Position numbers and translations under genes: made by a program. From an uncultured Nitrospiraceae bacterium (GTDB taxonomy: Bacteria > Nitrospirota > Thermodesulfovibrionia > Thermodesulfovibrionales > Dissulfurispiraceae), in assembly GCA_903822005.1 (NCBI GenBank), contig CAIJNL010000009.1:1-64000 (forward strand): a stretch of 64,000 nucleotides of DNA, given 5' to 3'. The notes beneath the pieces were generated by a model. That model saw nothing but the letters and a program-made list of their open reading frames with translations. It made no database searches and was not told the origin of the DNA. Positions 10,212 through 17,316 of the stretch are shown here, in pieces. Every line of letters starts with the position of its first letter. The first letter of the stretch is position 1.

Positions 10212-10703
10212 TTACAGCACTTTCAGATAAACAATCATTGCCTCGCCGTCCGGCAGGTAATTTTCAATTTCTCCTGCAGGCTTAAAGCCCTTGTTTTGAT
10301 AAAACATTCTGGCTTTTTCAAAGGTTGGAGAGATATAAGTTTCTATAAACATCTTCTTAAACCCCATTTTTATTGCAAGAGAGACCATCTCATCAAATAA
10401 TTTGCTGCCGAGTCCTTTGCCATGCAAATCAGGATCGAGTGCAAACCAGGCGAGCCATACATTTTCTTTAGGCCCCCAGTTATATTGATGAAGACCGGTG
10501 ATACCCTGAACTTTCGATCCGTTTTTCCAGACAAAATAATACCTGCCGTCATCAAGATTGTTTTCAGCGCACCCAAAATGAAAATGCATGGTCTTGTCTG
10601 CCCAATCAGCTTCATCCTGGTTCATAGCTCTTCGAATAAGGTCCACAGCTTCGGGTATGTCGCCTTTATTCATAGGGACTAAATTAATATTTATAGGTGT
10701 CAT
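10212..10703 (-). CDS. GNAT-family N-acetyltransferase
   Basis: A 163-aa GNAT protein. The acetyl-CoA-binding motif A is visible as LDPDLHGKGLGSKLFDEM (Q/RxxGxG/A type), followed by a beta-strand KKMFIETY and the usual helix FEKARMFYQNKGF. The acceptor cannot be predicted. ATG at 10703 is preceded by GGAAAG and preferred to the track start four codons earlier. It is about 70 bp upstream of the methyltransferase on the same strand; whether they form an operon is uncertain. Confidence 0.87.
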   Translation of the reverse strand: MTPININLVPMNKGDIPEAVDLIRRAMNQDEADWADKTMHFHFGCAENNLDDGRYYFVWKNGSKVQGITGLHQYNWGPKENVWLAWFALDPDLHGKGLGSKLFDEMVSLAIKMGFKKMFIETYISPTFEKARMFYQNKGFKPAGEIENYLPDGEAMIVYLKVL

Positions 10704-10740
10704 AATTCTTTCCACATCAGTGTGACATCCATTGCGTCAA

Positions 10741-11541
10741 TTATTGCCGCGATGTTGGAGTGAGCCCGGCCTTGGAAATCGTTGGGGCCGCCTCGGGCGA
10801 TGAGAGGTAGCGGATTAGCGCCTCAGCAGCTTCCTGGTTCCTGACTGAGTTGGCGAGCGCTGCTGAAAAAAAGGTGTCTTGCTGAAGCTGTGCGGGAATC
10901 CTTCCTACGAATGTAATCCCCTTCACATGTATCAATTCGCTCACCTGTTGAAAGCCGATCTCAGCTTCGCCGCGCCCAACAACGTCAGCGACATTCTCGC
11001 CGGACGGCGGACCCTTAATCATGCGGCTCTTTGGCGATACCTGTTCTTTAACTCCAAGCCTTGTGAACAGTGTGGTCGACAGATATATGCCGCTGGCGCT
11101 GTCGGAGTACGCGATCGACTTTGCATCGAGAAGCGTTCGCCGAAGAGCGTCAACGGTGCTGATATCAGGCTTCGCTGCCCCGGCTTTCACGACCATGCCT
11201 ATTTCCGAACGGGCAAGGTCGACCTTGGTGCCGGCACGCACCGACCCCTGCCGGGTCAGGTCATCTATCGAAGCGCCGACCATAATCACAACATCGGTGG
11301 GCTCGTTGCGCTTGAGCCGATTTGGGATAGCCTCCGGGGAATTCCCGAGTGAGGGGCCACGTGTTGTGATCAGGCGGTGGCCAGTGGATTTTTCGAAGGC
11401 CGGACGCAATTCAGAATAAGCCTCATAAAAGCCTGCAGAGATCATCGCGTGTATGTCTGCCGCTTGCGCCGTTCCCGCGAGCAAGAGGGCTGCTACAGCT
11501 ATAAATTTTGAGAACCATCGAACGAGTGATCTTGTTTTCAT
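10741..11541 (-). CDS. Periplasmic substrate-binding protein, ModA-like, without a transporter
   Basis: A secreted 266-aa protein with a clear signal peptide (basic start, hydrophobic stretch, GTAQAA cleavage region). The mature part has the two-lobe binding-protein layout of the SBP_bac_11/molybdate-binding family, with PTDVVIMV and an AEIGFQQVSEL segment close to the C-terminal third. No permease or ATPase gene is near, so uptake cannot be inferred; this orphan family is common in Proteobacteria. Codons look richer in GC than those of the flanking genes, which suggests transfer. It is 37 bp upstream of the GNAT gene. Confidence 0.8.
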   Translation of the reverse strand: MKTRSLVRWFSKFIAVAALLLAGTAQAADIHAMISAGFYEAYSELRPAFEKSTGHRLITTRGPSLGNSPEAIPNRLKRNEPTDVVIMVGASIDDLTRQGSVRAGTKVDLARSEIGMVVKAGAAKPDISTVDALRRTLLDAKSIAYSDSASGIYLSTTLFTRLGVKEQVSPKSRMIKGPPSGENVADVVGRGEAEIGFQQVSELIHVKGITFVGRIPAQLQQDTFFSAALANSVRNQEAAEALIRYLSSPEAAPTISKAGLTPTSRQ

Positions 11542-11741
11542 AAGGCTCCTTCGGAACGCTTTTTTAGTGCATTATTATACCAAGTTAGTTTTTACTGGGG
11601 AAAGTATGCCAAAGAGATTCATAGGGTCGTTAGAAAGCCCCACAAAACAATTCTGCGGTATAGCATTAAAGTAGACTGTACCCTTTATGCCTTTAAACAA
11701 GCCTTGCCTTTTTATTTCTTATGTCGCCAACCGTATGGTTC

Positions 11742-12152
11742 TCATTGATTAACAAATCGGATACTGACTTCAATAGTCTCGGCGTTGCTCGATTCGGGTA
11801 TGGGAGGAAATCGCTTGACTGCTCGAATAGCATTCAGTGCAGCTTCATCGAACTCTGCATTTCGGGATGATTGATCAATGACTATTTTCCGGATACTGCC
11901 GTCTTTATTGATTTTTAACGTCACTAGGGTTATGAGTCTTTCGTTTTGTGAAAGCTCCCGCGGAGATTTCCATGACGATTTTACTGTCTCTAACGTATTC
12001 ATGTTATACGCCCGCTGATCCTCTATCAATGTGTTAGTTTGTACCGCCGGGGCAACCGTGTTTGAACAAGCAGCAGACATGACTGAAAAGGATAGAAGAC
12101 AGAAAAACAGCAAGCATTTGACGTTTGCGTAATTATCTGTGCAGTGTCTCAC
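11742..12152 (-). CDS. Lipoprotein with a TonB C-terminal-like domain
   Basis: A 136-aa protein starting at GTG 12152, with GGGAGG 8 nt upstream. The N-terminus is a lipoprotein signal (hydrophobic stretch ending in SAAC). The rest, from about residue 55, resembles the TonB C-terminal fold: a strand LITLVTLKINKDGSIRKIVI, helix DEAALNAIRAVKRFPPIP and a final strand EVSIRF. It lacks the transmembrane anchor plus proline-rich spacer of true TonB and stands without ExbB/D, so a role in energy transduction is doubtful; it may bind outer-membrane or peptidoglycan partners. Confidence 0.72.
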   Translation of the reverse strand: MRHCTDNYANVKCLLFFCLLSFSVMSAACSNTVAPAVQTNTLIEDQRAYNMNTLETVKSSWKSPRELSQNERLITLVTLKINKDGSIRKIVIDQSSRNAEFDEAALNAIRAVKRFPPIPESSNAETIEVSIRFVNQ

Positions 12153-12270
12153 AAATGACCTCCCAATATTATCGTTAAGTCAACGCTAGCAATTCATATA
12201 GGTACACGTCCCAATTAATCTTTGTCGCTGCGTTTTTTAAAAAATTGGATGTGTATCTATTAATCCTTTA

Positions 12271-12462
12271 TTACTGTTTAATGTCAGGAATCTCCAGCCC
12301 CTTACAAATCTTTCTGGCAAGCTTATCTGGTATTTCGACATGGCGCGGTACAGCCTCTACAGCACCTGTTGTTGGATTCATCCAAAGTGAATGGGAGGAG
12401 CCTTCTCTTTTAAGGTAGCACCCAAACCGCCGCAAATGACGAAGGAGGGTTTGTCGCTTCAC
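12271..12462 (-). CDS. hicA: HicA mRNA-interferase toxin
   Basis: A 63-aa HicA toxin with the double-stranded-RNA-binding-like fold. Diagnostic features are the N-terminal KRQTLLRHLRRFG helix, the GSSH motif with the catalytic His at residue 24, and the strand AVEAVPRH. HicA cleaves mRNA when not held by HicB. It begins with GTG overlapping the hicB stop by 4 bp. Confidence 0.92.
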   Translation of the reverse strand: MKRQTLLRHLRRFGCYLKREGSSHSLWMNPTTGAVEAVPRHVEIPDKLARKICKGLEIPDIKQ

Positions 12463-12674
12463 GAGACGGCAACTACTTCACTAATTGCATCATCAGGCAG
12501 GCCACGCATGGCATCCTCGCGGCGGTCTTCAAGTATGAGAGAAATAGCCTCGGCCAGATTGGTTTTGCATTCTTCAATTGTCTTTCCCTGCCCATTTGCG
12601 CCCGGCACTTCAGGGCAATAGGCAATATACCAATCGCAGTCTTTTTCAATAATTGCGGTAAATTCATTATGCAT
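12459..12674 (-). CDS. hicB: HicB antitoxin
   Basis: A 71-aa HicB with the partial RNase H-like fold: FTAIIEKDCDWYIAYCPEVPG, then GKTIEECKTNLAEAISLILEDR. The start is ATG 12674, preceded by GGAGG with a 7-nt spacer; the track start at 12716 is 14 codons too long. It lacks a C-terminal DNA-binding domain, so autoregulation may be weak. Order hicB-hicA is reversed from the more common hicA-hicB. It is the last gene of the accessory block, divergent from cydAB. Confidence 0.92.
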   Translation of the reverse strand: MHNEFTAIIEKDCDWYIAYCPEVPGANGQGKTIEECKTNLAEAISLILEDRREDAMRGLPDDAISEVVAVS

Positions 12675-12831
12675 GGCATTCCTCCGGCAACTTAAACGGT
12701 TTCTGAGATAAAGCAAAACCTGTCATTTACTGCAATCTTTCAATATACTTCTCAATACTACCCTAAATTCCATTAAAATATCATCCTGATCCGTTGTCTT
12801 TACCCGATTTCTTCGTATTTTGATAGTGATA

Positions 12832-12870
12832 TTGACAAATCATTTAATTAAGAGTAAATTAGTCCTAATT
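12832..12870 (+). promoter_or_regulatory. cydAB promoter with an overlapping palindrome (likely Rrf2 operator)
   Basis: TTGACA at 12832-12837 and TAAATT at 12855-12860 are 17 bp apart. A perfect palindrome AATTAG-TC-CTAATT covers 12857-12870, overlapping the -10 and likely start point. A repressor bound there would block transcription. The Rrf2 regulator encoded at the end of the same operon is the obvious candidate; that link is inferred. Confidence 0.65.
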
Positions 12871-12903
12871 AGATTTATACTTTACAAAAAGGAGGAATCA
12901 GCG

Positions 12904-14268
12904 ATGGATGTCTTAATGCTAAGCCGTTTGCAGTTTGCGGTCACAGCAGGGTTCCATTTTATCTTCGTACCCCTGACCCTGGGCCTTGTAATGCTGGTTG
13001 CCTACATGGAAACCATGTACGTGCGCACCGGCGACGAAATGTATCTAAGGATGACCAAATTCTGGGGAAAGCTCTTTTTAATTAATTTTATTCTTGGTAT
13101 CGTCACAGGTATTACGCTTGAATTCCAGTTCGGCATGAACTGGGCGGAATATTCAAAATACGTGGGTGATATCTTTGGCTCCCTGCTGGCAATTGAGGCC
13201 ACTGCCGCTTTCTTTCTCGAATCCACCTTCATCGGTCTCTGGGTATTCGGCTGGAACAAGATATCAAAGAAACTCCATGCGGCATCGATCTGGATCGTGG
13301 CTATTGCTGCTAACCTCTCTGCCCTCTGGATACTTCTTGCCAACGGCTGGATGCAGCACCCGGTCGGGTATGTTATAAACAACGGCCGCGCCGAAATGAC
13401 CGATTTCCTGGCCCTTGTGACAAACGGACATGGCTGGTCAAAATTCGTTCACACTGTAGCATCCGGTTATGTAGTTGCCGCTTTTTTTGTGATGGGCATC
13501 TCTGCATATCATATCCTCCGCAAACAGAATCTCAGGTTTTTTAAGACCTCATTTAAAATTGCCGCCACTTTCGGCCTGCTGTCTACCCTGCTTGTTTTCG
13601 CAAGCGGAGATCATCACGGGGTAGAGGTTGCGAAGACCCAGCCTGCCAAGTTCGCGGCCATGGAATCGGTATGGGAAACACAGAAGGCTGCCACGTACCA
13701 CCTGATTGTCGTGCCCGATTCTGACAACGAGAGAAACAGCATCGAGGCACTGGGCATTCCGAAGCTAATGAGCCTGCTCGCCTTTCATGACCCTGATGCA
13801 GAGATCAAAGGGCTGAAGGAGTTTCCAAAAGAGCTGAGGCCTCCGGTCTTTATTACCTTCGCAAGTTTTAAGGGAATGGCCGCGCTCGGCATGCTCTTTT
13901 TGCTTCTGACCGCCATTAGCTGGTATCTTTCGCGAAAGGACAGGCTTGAATCATGGCCTCTGTTCTTGCGCATTATGCTTTATTCGATTCCATTGCCCTA
14001 TATTGCCTGTCAGATAGGCTGGATTGTCGCCGAGGTCGGCCGTCAGCCCTGGATTGTTTATGGGGTGCTCAAGACCTCTGACGCCGTATCCAAATCAGTA
14101 TCTGCAGGGCAGGTCATATTTTCCCTGGCCGGTTTTACGCTGCTGTATGGTTTCCTTGCCATAGTGGACTTCTATCTCCTTACCAAATTTGCCAAACAAG
14201 GTCCGGATGGGCCGGAAGAATCCGCTATAACGAATACGAAGCCCTCAGCGGGCTCACAGGAGGCATAA
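12904..14268 (+). CDS. cydA: Cytochrome bd ubiquinol oxidase subunit I
   Basis: The catalytic subunit of cytochrome bd oxidase, which reduces O2 with quinol in the inner membrane without pumping protons. The 455-aa protein starts at ATG 12904 behind AAAGGAGG; the track start is 28 codons too long. Haem ligand candidates are His18 (AGFHFIF) and His183 (FVHTVASGY), and the GRQPW motif is present near the C-terminus. Length is below E. coli CydA (522 aa), which places it in the short Q-loop group. cydB follows after 1 nt. In anaerobes this enzyme usually scavenges oxygen. Confidence 0.96.
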   Translation: MDVLMLSRLQFAVTAGFHFIFVPLTLGLVMLVAYMETMYVRTGDEMYLRMTKFWGKLFLINFILGIVTGITLEFQFGMNWAEYSKYVGDIFGSLLAIEATAAFFLESTFIGLWVFGWNKISKKLHAASIWIVAIAANLSALWILLANGWMQHPVGYVINNGRAEMTDFLALVTNGHGWSKFVHTVASGYVVAAFFVMGISAYHILRKQNLRFFKTSFKIAATFGLLSTLLVFASGDHHGVEVAKTQPAKFAAMESVWETQKAATYHLIVVPDSDNERNSIEALGIPKLMSLLAFHDPDAEIKGLKEFPKELRPPVFITFASFKGMAALGMLFLLLTAISWYLSRKDRLESWPLFLRIMLYSIPLPYIACQIGWIVAEVGRQPWIVYGVLKTSDAVSKSVSAGQVIFSLAGFTLLYGFLAIVDFYLLTKFAKQGPDGPEESAITNTKPSAGSQEA

Positions 14269-14269
14269 A

Positions 14270-15280
14270 ATGGAATATCAGATAATCTGGTTCATATTAT
14301 GGGGAGTCTTGTGGTCCGTATATTTCATGCTCGACGGATTTGATCTTGGGGCAGGCATGTTACAGCGTTTTATTACAAAAAATGAAAAAGAGCGTCAGCA
14401 GGTAGTAAGCAGCATAGGGCCGGTATGGGACGGCAACCAGGTCTGGCTTATCACTGCAGGCGGAGCCACTTTCGCGGCCTTCCCGACAACATACGCGCTG
14501 ATGTTCAGCTACCTTTACACGGCGCTTCTGCTTATCCTGTTTGCCTTAATTATCAGGGGCGTTGCCCTTGAATTGAGACATAAAGAACCTGGCGAAAGAT
14601 GGCGCAAAAACTGGGACATAGCCTTTTTTATAGGCAGCATGCTGCCCGCGCTCCTGTTTGGCGTTGCCTTTGGAAACATCTTCCAGGGACTACCGATGGA
14701 TGAGATGGGTTATCACGGCACGCTCTTTACACTCCTGAATCCCTACGGTCTCATTACCGGCGTGCTCTTCGTAATGCTGTTCCTCATGCATGGTGCGCTA
14801 TGGCTTGCCCACAAGACATCTGATGAACTGAGCGACCGCTGTACTGGTTTCGCTATTAAGCTATGGATCCCTCTTGTTGTTGTGGCCGTCACTTTTTTGT
14901 GTGCGACTTACTTTGCGACAAAGCTCTATGACAATTTCCTTAAGGCGCCGATATTCCTTATGTTCCCGCTGATCGCCGTATCGGCGCTGTTCATAATGCG
15001 CTTCTTTATTGGTAAGGGACAGATATTAAATGCTTTTTTTGCTTCCTGTGCCCTTATCGTGATGGTTTGCTTCACGGGTGTAACCGGACTATTCCCGAAC
15101 CTTATACCGTCTAGTATAAATCCGGCGTACAGTCTAACTATATATAATTCCTCATCTAGCATCTATACGCTGAAGATAATGACTGCTGTGGCCTTTATCT
15201 TTGTCCCGATAATTATCGCTTATCAGATCTGGGCATACCGGGTCTTCAGGCAGAAGACAGATTCTGCCGAAGGATATTGA
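14270..15280 (+). CDS. cydB: Cytochrome bd ubiquinol oxidase subunit II
   Basis: The partner subunit of CydA (336 aa), a membrane protein with eight or nine helices. The N-terminal WFILWGVLWSVYFMLDGFDLGAG stretch is diagnostic, as is GPVWDGNQVWLITAGGA. The gene starts 1 nt after the cydA stop with AGGAGG in the cydA tail, and is clearly co-transcribed. No cydX-like micro-ORF or cydCD was seen nearby. Confidence 0.96.
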   Translation: MEYQIIWFILWGVLWSVYFMLDGFDLGAGMLQRFITKNEKERQQVVSSIGPVWDGNQVWLITAGGATFAAFPTTYALMFSYLYTALLLILFALIIRGVALELRHKEPGERWRKNWDIAFFIGSMLPALLFGVAFGNIFQGLPMDEMGYHGTLFTLLNPYGLITGVLFVMLFLMHGALWLAHKTSDELSDRCTGFAIKLWIPLVVVAVTFLCATYFATKLYDNFLKAPIFLMFPLIAVSALFIMRFFIGKGQILNAFFASCALIVMVCFTGVTGLFPNLIPSSINPAYSLTIYNSSSSIYTLKIMTAVAFIFVPIIIAYQIWAYRVFRQKTDSAEGY

Positions 15281-15314
15281 AGGGGAAGGGCAGCATAACG
15301 GGCGGTAGATAAAA

Positions 15315-15710
15315 ATGCTTTCCATCAGGAGGGAAACAGACTACGCCATACGCGCAGTATATTATCTCGCACAAAAAAAGGGTGCTGTTACTATGGTGGA
15401 CGAGATAGCGCGCGAGATGCATATACCCAAAAGCTTTCTGGCCAAGATTGTTCAGAAGCTTAACAGGGCAGGGCTGGTAAAATGCTTTGTCGGCATGAAG
15501 GGAGGATGTTCTCTGGCTGAAAAACCTGAGGGCATCTCCTTTCATGACGTTATTGTCGCTATTGAAGGGCCGCTAGCAATGAATATATGCACTGTAAACA
15601 AGGAAGAGTGCTCGCTAAGCGCGGATTGCGTGGTCCATCCGCTATGGGTAAGCGTGAGGGGTGATGTTGAAAAAATACTTAAAAGCAGGAATTTCGGGAC
15701 ATTAACATAG
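15315..15710 (+). CDS. Rrf2-family transcriptional regulator with an iron-sulfur-type cysteine motif
   Basis: A 131-aa Rrf2 protein. The winged helix lies in the first ~80 residues (TDYAIRAVYYLAQKKG, PKSFLAKIVQKLNRAGLV, KGGCSLAEKPEGISFHDVI). Three cysteines in the order C-x7-C-x5-C (ICTVNKEEC, ADC) match the cluster ligands of IscR/NsrR-type sensors, so it may sense O2, NO or redox state through an Fe-S cluster. It is the third gene of the cydAB operon and probably controls it through the palindrome at 12857. Whether it is closer to IscR or NsrR cannot be told from the sequence alone. Confidence 0.9.
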   Translation: MLSIRRETDYAIRAVYYLAQKKGAVTMVDEIAREMHIPKSFLAKIVQKLNRAGLVKCFVGMKGGCSLAEKPEGISFHDVIVAIEGPLAMNICTVNKEECSLSADCVVHPLWVSVRGDVEKILKSRNFGTLT

Positions 15711-15741
15711 CCGCCAGGCAGCTGTCTAAAGGCGGCTTATT
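15709..15741. terminator. Hairpin after the cydAB-rrf2 operon
   Basis: AGCCGCC pairs perfectly with GGCGGCT across 15 nt, followed by TATT. It begins in the stop codon of the Rrf2 gene and also faces the convergent kinase gene. The T-run is short, so efficiency is uncertain. Confidence 0.55.
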
Positions 15742-15757
15742 CGGAAGATTTTACGTG

Positions 15758-16837
15758 TTAAGGTATTTTATTGTCTCTCGGAATCAATATCGATATTGTT
15801 GTACCAGTGCCCTCGTTGCCGATACTCAACTGACCATCCCACATGCGCACGCGTTCGCGCATCCCGAGAAGGCCGAAGGAATTTGCCTTGCGCATGTTTT
15901 CTTCGGAAATACCGATGCCGTTGTCCGCAATTTCGAAGATGATGCTGTTATCCCGCTCAGACAGCCTTGCCGTCACAGTAGTTGCTTCCGCATGTTTAAT
16001 TACATTGGTAAGCGCTTCCTGAAATATCCGGAAGAGGGCGGTGGCCCTGTCAATGTCGATATCAAGGCTGTCCGGAGAGAAAGAGACTCTGCATTTAATC
16101 CCTGTCCTGCGCTGGAACTCCTCTGCCTGCCATTCGAGAGCGGCTTCAATACCGAGATGGTCCAAAAGGCCGGGCCTTAGTTCATTGCAGATCCTCTTCA
16201 CCGACTGGATGTACTCATCTACAAGAGCGATGTCTGACTGCATCTTTTCCTGCAGTACCTGTTGATCGGCAGGAAGCTTGCCCTGTACATAATTCAGGTC
16301 CAGTTTTAATGCGGTGAGTATCTGCCCGAGCTCGTCATGTATCTCGCGGGCGATCTTGAGCCTTTCCTCTTCCCTGACAGACTGCAAATGAGCAGCCAGG
16401 TTCCGTAATTCTTCATGTGATATTTCGAGCTCTTCAACAGCGCGCCTGCGCTCCTGGCGCTCACATGTCTCTTTAAGTGCGCGTTTTACCGAAGGTCCCA
16501 GCCGTGAAAGGCTGTTTTTCAGTACGTAGTCGGTAGCACCGCTCTTGAGTGTATCAATGGCAAGTTCCTCGCCCATCTTTCCTGAAATAAATATAAAGGG
16601 AATGTCGGAGTATTGGGCGGTTGCTATGTTGAGCGCGGACAGGCCGTCGAATCCAGGCAGCGAATAATCGGAAAGGATTATGTCGTATCCGCCCTTTTCA
16701 AGCGAATTGATAAAACTGTCGCGTGAATTGACCAGGTGGATATCGGCGACTATCCCATCTTCAGAAAGGGCCGATTTAACGAGTTCGGCATCGCAAGGAT
16801 CGTCTTCCAGGTGAAGGATTTTAATGGCAGCTGTCAT
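15758..16837 (-). CDS. Receiver domain fused to a NarX-type (HisKA_3) histidine kinase
   Basis: A 359-aa cytoplasmic signalling protein. Residues 1-125 form a receiver domain (LEDD acidic pocket, phospho-acceptor Asp in SDYSLPG, Lys in DYVLKNS). After a coiled coil (about 125-155) comes a dimerisation domain with the phospho-His in REIHDELGQ, then a HATPase_c domain (EALTNVIKHAEA, DNGIGI, GTGTTISILIP). There is no sensory or membrane domain: input must come through phosphorylation of the receiver. The preceding genes on the strand are a lone receiver and a PAS/GAF kinase, so the three probably form one relay. No DNA-binding response regulator is near. Confidence 0.88.
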   Translation of the reverse strand: MTAAIKILHLEDDPCDAELVKSALSEDGIVADIHLVNSRDSFINSLEKGGYDIILSDYSLPGFDGLSALNIATAQYSDIPFIFISGKMGEELAIDTLKSGATDYVLKNSLSRLGPSVKRALKETCERQERRRAVEELEISHEELRNLAAHLQSVREEERLKIAREIHDELGQILTALKLDLNYVQGKLPADQQVLQEKMQSDIALVDEYIQSVKRICNELRPGLLDHLGIEAALEWQAEEFQRRTGIKCRVSFSPDSLDIDIDRATALFRIFQEALTNVIKHAEATTVTARLSERDNSIIFEIADNGIGISEENMRKANSFGLLGMRERVRMWDGQLSIGNEGTGTTISILIPRDNKIP

Positions 16838-16870
16838 CTTTGACCTTTCTTTAACTCAGAAGCAGTTGTA

Positions 16871-17314
16871 TTATGCCGACCGCGGTGGCGGTTCGTTGAT
16901 GATTGCCCAAAAGGCCCCGGTCTTCATGACCGCATCAACAAATTCGTGAAAATTGAGAGGCTTAACAACATATCCATTTGTGCCCAGGCGATAGCCTTCT
17001 ATTATATCTTTTTCTTCGCCGGAAGATGTAAGTATCACCACGGGCACGCGCACCAATTTTGGGTTGCTTCTGATATGGTCCAGCACCTCGAGGCCTCCAA
17101 CTTTCGGCAATTTGAGGTCAAGCAGGACCACTGCCGGATTGCCGCCTGTTCTGCCGGCGTATTTCCCGCGATAGTTAAGGTAATCGAGTGCCTCTTCCCC
17201 ATCTCTCGTGACGATGATATCATTTGCGAGTTTATTCGAGGCCAGGCCGGCCATAATAAGTTCGACGTCATTCGGGTCATCTTCGACAAGAAGGATACTC
17301 TTCATCACACTCAT
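16871..17314 (-). CDS. Single-domain response regulator (Rcp1/CheY-like)
   Basis: A 147-aa stand-alone receiver of the Rcp1 type, which usually pairs with phytochrome-like kinases. The acidic pocket EDDPNDVEL, the acceptor Asp in LLDLKLPK and the conserved Lys in VVKPLNF are all present. It starts 2 nt after the kinase gene upstream, so translation is coupled. With no output domain, it most likely passes phosphate on or acts by binding another protein such as the receiver-kinase that follows. Confidence 0.92.
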   Translation of the reverse strand: MSVMKSILLVEDDPNDVELIMAGLASNKLANDIIVTRDGEEALDYLNYRGKYAGRTGGNPAVVLLDLKLPKVGGLEVLDHIRSNPKLVRVPVVILTSSGEEKDIIEGYRLGTNGYVVKPLNFHEFVDAVMKTGAFWAIINEPPPRSA

Positions 17315-17316
17315 TA

